DNA of 7,907 bases from Leptolyngbyaceae cyanobacterium CSSed165cm_216. GTDB taxonomy: Bacteria > Cyanobacteriota > Cyanobacteriia > Phormidesmidales > Phormidesmidaceae. Each line of letters begins with the position of its first letter. Position 1 is the stretch's first letter. The translations under genes were made by a program, and so were the position numbers. The stretch spans positions 1 through 7,907 of the forward strand of contig SLIY01000260.1 of the NCBI GenBank assembly GCA_007135385.1. The letters run 5' to 3'. Of the stretch, positions 5,040 through 7,907 are shown in pieces. The notes beneath the pieces are model-generated. The model was not told the origin of the DNA. It saw only the letters and a list, made by a program, of their open reading frames with translations, and did not search any database.

Positions 5040-6023
5040 ATGGCCCCACCCGAGCGTAAATCGATCTTGCTGTCCTTTGAAAAGCCCTTGGTAGAGCTAG
5101 AAGCTCGTATTGGCCAAATTCGAGAGCTGGCTGAAGAAAATGACGTGGATGTTTCCACCCAGATTCGCCAACTCGAATCTCGGGCCACCCATCTGCGCCA
5201 GGAAATTTTTTCCAACCTCACCCCAGCCCAGCGACTGCAAGTGGCCCGTCATCCGCGACGGCCCAGCACCCTAGACTACATTCAGGCGATTACGGATGAG
5301 TGGATTGAGCTGCACGGCGATCGCGGTTCTGGCAAAGATGATCCAGCCCTGGTAGGGGGTGTGGCTCGCCTGGAAGGACGTCCAGTGGTGATTCTGGGTC
5401 ACCAAAAGGGGCGCGATACCAAAGACAATGTGGCCCGCAACTTTGGCATGGCTTCCCCTGGCGGCTACCGCAAGGCCATGCGACTGATGCGCCATGCCGA
5501 CCGGTTTTCTATGCCAATCATTACCTTTATTGATACGCCTGGAGCGTTTCCGGGTTTCGAGGCTGAGGAAATGGGCCAGGGAGAGGCGATCGCCTATAAC
5601 CTGCGGGAAATGTTTGGCCTACAAGTTCCGATCATCTGCACCATCATTGGAGAAGGGGGATCTGGCGGTGCCCTAGGCATTGGGGTCGGCGATCGATTGA
5701 TGATGTTCGAGCACTCGGTCTACACTGTGGCTAGCCCTGAGGCCTGTGCCGCCATTCTCTGGAAGGATGCAGGCCGTTCCGCCGAAGCGTCTGAGGCGCT
5801 CAAAATCACCTCCTGGGACTTAAAGCAATTAGGTATTTTGGACGAGCTGCTACCCGAGCCAGTGGGGGGTGCCCATGCCGACCCGTTGCAGGCCGCAGAT
5901 ACCCTCAAGCAGGCAATCCTGCGCTATCTAACCGAGCTGTCTGCTATGACAGCGGAGTCTCGACAGCAGCTGAGGTACCAAAAGTACCGCAAAATTGGTG
6001 TTTTTGCTGAAACAGCAGCCTAG
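5040..6023 (+). CDS. accA: acetyl-CoA carboxylase carboxyltransferase subunit alpha
   Basis: The 327-residue protein matches the full length of AccA. With AccD it forms the carboxyltransferase that moves the carboxyl group from biotin on BCCP to acetyl-CoA, giving malonyl-CoA for fatty acid synthesis. Seen: the N-terminal ERKSILLSFEKPLVELEARI (5-24) helix region typical of bacterial and plastid AccA, RHPRRPSTLDY (70-80), HGDRGSGKDDPALVGG (92-107), HQKGRDTKDN (121-130), the crotonase-fold core FIDTPGAFPG (163-172) and the oxyanion-hole glycine run GEGGSGGALGIGVGD (204-218). ATG at 5040 gives the expected N-terminus; no clear ribosome binding site precedes it, which is common in cyanobacteria. 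It stands alone: accB, accC and accD are not near, as usual in this phylum. It is transcribed away from the peroxidase cluster. Confidence 0.97.
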   Translation: MAPPERKSILLSFEKPLVELEARIGQIRELAEENDVDVSTQIRQLESRATHLRQEIFSNLTPAQRLQVARHPRRPSTLDYIQAITDEWIELHGDRGSGKDDPALVGGVARLEGRPVVILGHQKGRDTKDNVARNFGMASPGGYRKAMRLMRHADRFSMPIITFIDTPGAFPGFEAEEMGQGEAIAYNLREMFGLQVPIICTIIGEGGSGGALGIGVGDRLMMFEHSVYTVASPEACAAILWKDAGRSAEASEALKITSWDLKQLGILDELLPEPVGGAHADPLQAADTLKQAILRYLTELSAMTAESRQQLRYQKYRKIGVFAETAA

Positions 6024-6269
6024 GGGGTGATCGCAACCACGCGCCTATCAGAGGACTGACCATGGCACGGCTTAATTGGGCCTTAATATGTCACATTCAC
6101 GCCAGAGCTAGGCTATAGCGTGTTCTATCAAAGACACCACCCGAGGGATAGACCGGCATTAGGCGACTATGTGGGGCTAGCCCATAGACTGGGTCAGGTA
6201 TTCGCTAGAACACCCTAACTAAGACTCTGGGCCAGAAATCAAAATATTTCTCAGAATCCCCGAATCTTT

Positions 6270-6287
6270 GTTACATTTGTTAACATA
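6270..6287 (+). promoter_or_regulatory. HLR1-like motif, candidate RpaB binding site
   Basis: GTTACATT, two bases (TG), then TTAACATA. The published HLR1 consensus is two direct (G/T)TTACA(T/A)(T/A) units separated by two bases; this matches at every fixed position but one (A instead of T in the second unit). RpaB is the essential response regulator that controls light-responsive genes in cyanobacteria. The second unit contains the -35 of the promoter below, a position where RpaB usually represses. Confidence 0.55.
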
Positions 6288-6308
6288 TCAAAGGCATATG
6301 TCTACAAT
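6280..6308 (+). promoter_or_regulatory. sigma70-type promoter of the SDR gene
   Basis: A -35 TTAACA (6280-6285), a 17-base spacer and a -10 TACAAT (6303-6308) each differ from consensus at one position. The predicted start is near 6315, giving a leader of about 93 bases to the ATG at 6408. The -35 is shared with the second half of the HLR1-like site. Confidence 0.6.
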
Positions 6309-6317
6309 CGCCAACCC

Positions 6318-6376
6318 GCCCGGGGCCATCGCCCCAACTTCTCCGGGCTTGGCTGCAGGTTTTCTTTAGTTTTTGT
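6318..6376 (+). promoter_or_regulatory. structured leader of the SDR mRNA
   Basis: GGGGC (6322-6326), loop CATC, GCCCC (6331-6335) forms a tight hairpin. An outer stem GCCCGG (6318-6323) with CCGGGC (6343-6348) competes for two of its bases. A T-rich stretch (TTTTCTTTAG and more, 6360-6376) follows about 11 bases later. The layout resembles an attenuator-like element, but there is no direct T-run after the stem and no recognised riboswitch, so the function is inference. Confidence 0.3.
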
Positions 6377-6407
6377 TGGTAGTTGGTATTCAGCATTGGA
6401 TAAATCC

Positions 6408-7133
6408 ATGTCCCCCGACCAGCCGCGTCGCGCTCTGATCACTGGGGCTAGTCGCGGTATCGGCAAAGCAACCGCTCTGGCTTTAGCCAAAGCCGGGTTT
6501 GATGTCGCCTTGGTCAGTCGTTCATTAGAAGCTCTCAAGCCTGTCTTGGACGAGCTTCAAGATTATGGTGTCACAGCCCGAGCTTATCCCCTTAACCTAG
6601 CTCAGTTAGAGGGGATTCAGGCCGCTTTTGCCGACATTGTGGCCGACTTTGGCACCCCCACGGTGATGATTAACAGTGCAGGTATGGGGTATACCGGCCC
6701 CTTGGCCACGATGCCCCTTGATCACTGGCGTCAGGTGATAGACCTGAACTTGACCAGTGTGCTGCTGTGTATTCAAGCTGTCCTACCGGCCATGCGGGCC
6801 ATTGGGGGGGGCACCATTGTGAATCTAGGCTCGATCGCCGCTACGTCCGCCTTCCCAGACTGGGGGGCCTACACCGTTAGCAAAGCCGGCATTGTGGCGC
6901 TAACCCGGGTGCTAGCAGCGGAAGAACAACCCCATGGTATTCGAGTGGTGACGGTTTCCCCTGGTGCGGTCAACACCCCGCTTTGGGATACTGATACCGT
7001 CCATGCCGACTTCGATCGCAGCCAAATGCTTACCCCTGAAATTGTGGCTGAAACCATTCTCCACACCGTACTGCTGCCCACCCAGGCCGTGATCGAAGAT
7101 ATTACCGTGATGCCCAGTGGCGGAGCCCTGTAG
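6408..7133 (+). CDS. short-chain dehydrogenase/reductase, classical SDR
   Basis: The 241-residue protein is a classical NAD(P)H-dependent SDR. Seen: the dinucleotide-binding TGASRGIG (12-19), NSAG (89-92), and the catalytic tetrad Asn114 in DLNLTS, Ser142 in LGSIAA, Tyr155 and Lys159 in AYTVSKAG, then SPGAVNTPLWD (184-194). Arg residues near 38 suggest NADPH preference. By general similarity it is FabG-like, and FabG would fit next to accA. Its proximity to folE (94 bp) and the role of some SDRs as sepiapterin reductases make a pterin reductase an alternative. The ATG at 6408 is chosen over an in-frame TTG at 6396 because GGA lies seven bases before the ATG and the N-terminus then has normal SDR length. 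Regulation: own promoter with an overlapping HLR1-like site. Confidence 0.93.
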   Translation: MSPDQPRRALITGASRGIGKATALALAKAGFDVALVSRSLEALKPVLDELQDYGVTARAYPLNLAQLEGIQAAFADIVADFGTPTVMINSAGMGYTGPLATMPLDHWRQVIDLNLTSVLLCIQAVLPAMRAIGGGTIVNLGSIAATSAFPDWGAYTVSKAGIVALTRVLAAEEQPHGIRVVTVSPGAVNTPLWDTDTVHADFDRSQMLTPEIVAETILHTVLLPTQAVIEDITVMPSGGAL

Positions 7134-7170
7134 CCAGCTAGATCACTGATTTTCGACCGTCGAGCGTTTT

Positions 7171-7200
7171 GACCACCTCACCGAGGGGTCTCAGTTTTGT
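7171..7200 (+). terminator. possible intrinsic terminator after the SDR gene
   Basis: GACC-A-CCTC (7171-7179), loop ACC, GAGGGGTC (7183-7190) forms eight pairs with one bulged A. TCAGTTTTGT follows, so the T-run is displaced and imperfect. It may be a weak terminator that separates SDR from folE, or only a hairpin in a shared message. Confidence 0.35.
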
Positions 7201-7227
7201 TGAACATCTGGAGTTTTGGATATTTCT

Positions 7228-7907
7228 ATGACTATTGCATCTTCAAACAGCATCAATGATAAATCGTCCACCAACGGTAGAGGCCTCAATGGCAACATCG
7301 AAGGGGGCCATGGCAAAGGGGCTTCTACCATTCGCCCCGATCGCACCCACAGCTATCGATCGGACGCTGATCAATACCCAATTCCCGACAATAGCCACGA
7401 GGACATGACCGACGCGGTGCGCACTATGCTGCTGTCGGTCGGGGAAAATCCTGATCGCGAAGGGTTACTCAAGACCCCCAAGCGAGTGGCTGAGGCCATG
7501 CGATTTTTAACCAGCGGTTACCAGCAGTCCCTAGATGAACTGGTGAATGGGGCCATTTTTGACGAAGGTCACAATGAAATGGTGCTGGTGCGGGACATTA
7601 ATCTGTTCAGCATGTGTGAGCACCATATGTTGCCCTTCATGGGGCGCGCCCATGTGGCCTACATCCCTAATCAGCGGGTGGTAGGGCTGAGCAAGCTGGC
7701 CCGAATTGTAGAAATGTACTCCCGTCGTTTGCAGGTGCAAGAGCGCCTAAACCGCCAGATTGCCGAGGCCATTCAAGAAATCCTAGACCCCCAAGGGGTG
7801 GCTGTGGTGGTAGAAGCCAGCCACATGTGCATGGTCATGCGGGGGGTGCAAAAGCCCGGTTCCTGGACTGTAACCAGCGCCATGTTGGGGGTGTTTCAGG
7901 AAGACCA
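7228..7907 (+). CDS. folE: GTP cyclohydrolase I (3' end cut by window)
   Basis: The 226 visible residues cover nearly all of FolE, which converts GTP to 7,8-dihydroneopterin triphosphate and formate, the entry step to folate and to the pterins of cyanobacteria; it works as a decamer with one zinc per subunit. Seen: ENPDREGLLKTPKRVAEAM (73-91), the zinc/active-site motif SMCEHHMLPF (128-137) and SHMCMVMRGVQKPGS (198-212). Cys130, His133 and Cys201 keep the same spacing as the zinc ligands Cys110, His113 and Cys181 of the E. coli enzyme, and His132 and His199 match its catalytic histidines. By that alignment only about 16 residues are missing. The first 57 residues are a Ser/Asn/Gly-rich extension of low complexity. 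The start at 7228 has GGA seven bases upstream. The gene follows the SDR by 94 bp. Confidence 0.96.
   Translation, partial: MTIASSNSINDKSSTNGRGLNGNIEGGHGKGASTIRPDRTHSYRSDADQYPIPDNSHEDMTDAVRTMLLSVGENPDREGLLKTPKRVAEAMRFLTSGYQQSLDELVNGAIFDEGHNEMVLVRDINLFSMCEHHMLPFMGRAHVAYIPNQRVVGLSKLARIVEMYSRRLQVQERLNRQIAEAIQEILDPQGVAVVVEASHMCMVMRGVQKPGSWTVTSAMLGVFQED

Larger units (their letters stand above)
6024..6407. other. intergenic spacer between accA and the SDR gene
   Basis: No gene is seen in these 384 bp. The left part holds weak dyads: GTGTTCTA (6120-6127) with TAGAACAC (6206-6213), and a GGGCTAGCCC palindrome near 6174-6183; neither is followed by a T-run, so a terminator for accA could not be identified. 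The right part carries the SDR control region, listed separately: HLR1-like site, promoter and structured leader. Confidence 0.6.

Noticed and set aside
4970..5221. Minus-strand open frame over the start of accA, and similar antisense frames in accA, SDR, folE and DyP
   Set aside because: They are shadows of the strong coding frames on the other strand, with no recognisable protein features.
6120..6213. 8-bp dyad GTGTTCTA/TAGAACAC after accA as terminator or operator
   Set aside because: The arms are 78 bases apart with no T-run and no known motif. It may be chance.
6396..6407. TTG at 6396 as start of the SDR gene
   Set aside because: The in-frame ATG at 6408 has GGA at good distance and gives a normal SDR N-terminus; the TTG start would only add four residues (start, Asp, Lys, Ser).

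Overview
The window is cyanobacterial chromosome. The octamer GCGATCGC (HIP1) occurs seven times (starting near 155, 1651, 3551, 4562, 4611, 5317 and 5586), where about 0.1 would be expected by chance. The protein set fits (cyanobacterial-type AccA, FolE, a DyP peroxidase), as do the heptanucleotide tandem repeats. Base composition is moderately GC-rich, so a Leptolyngbya/Nodosilinea-like lineage is plausible, but the species cannot be fixed from the sequence alone.

Left block (1-4699), all on the minus strand. Transcription starts in the divergent spacer near 4759-4787 and runs leftward through three genes. The first is a two-domain protein of unknown function whose halves are an internal duplication (3482-4699). 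The second is a DyP-type haem peroxidase 29 bp behind it (1992-3452). The third, after a 263-bp repeat-filled spacer, is a short catalase-related haem protein (670-1728). An alpha/beta hydrolase gene with an Asp nucleophile (1-340, cut by the window edge) follows after another 329-bp spacer. The first three look like one peroxide or organic-hydroperoxide cluster.

The catalase-related gene sits between two arms of a long, nearly perfect inverted repeat (521-655 and 1805-1932, about 98% identical). Each arm carries a TCCAAAA/TTTTGGA heptamer array and a small palindrome. A third palindrome copy lies just behind the DyP gene. The catalase start codon abuts a GGGGAGT heptamer array with ideal G-quadruplex spacing, and its stop codon lies inside an octamer tandem repeat, so repeats bound the gene on both sides.

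Right block (5040-7907), all on the plus strand. It holds accA (acetyl-CoA carboxylase carboxyltransferase alpha), a short-chain dehydrogenase/reductase and the start of folE (GTP cyclohydrolase I, cut by the window end). The SDR has a good -35/-10 promoter whose -35 lies inside a near-perfect HLR1 motif, the binding site of the light-stress regulator RpaB, followed by a structured GC-rich leader. SDR and folE are 94 bp apart in the same direction, so a pterin role for the SDR is possible, although a FabG-like role is equally compatible.

The most unusual items are the repeat-boxed catalase gene and the uncharacterised duplicated-domain partner of the DyP peroxidase.
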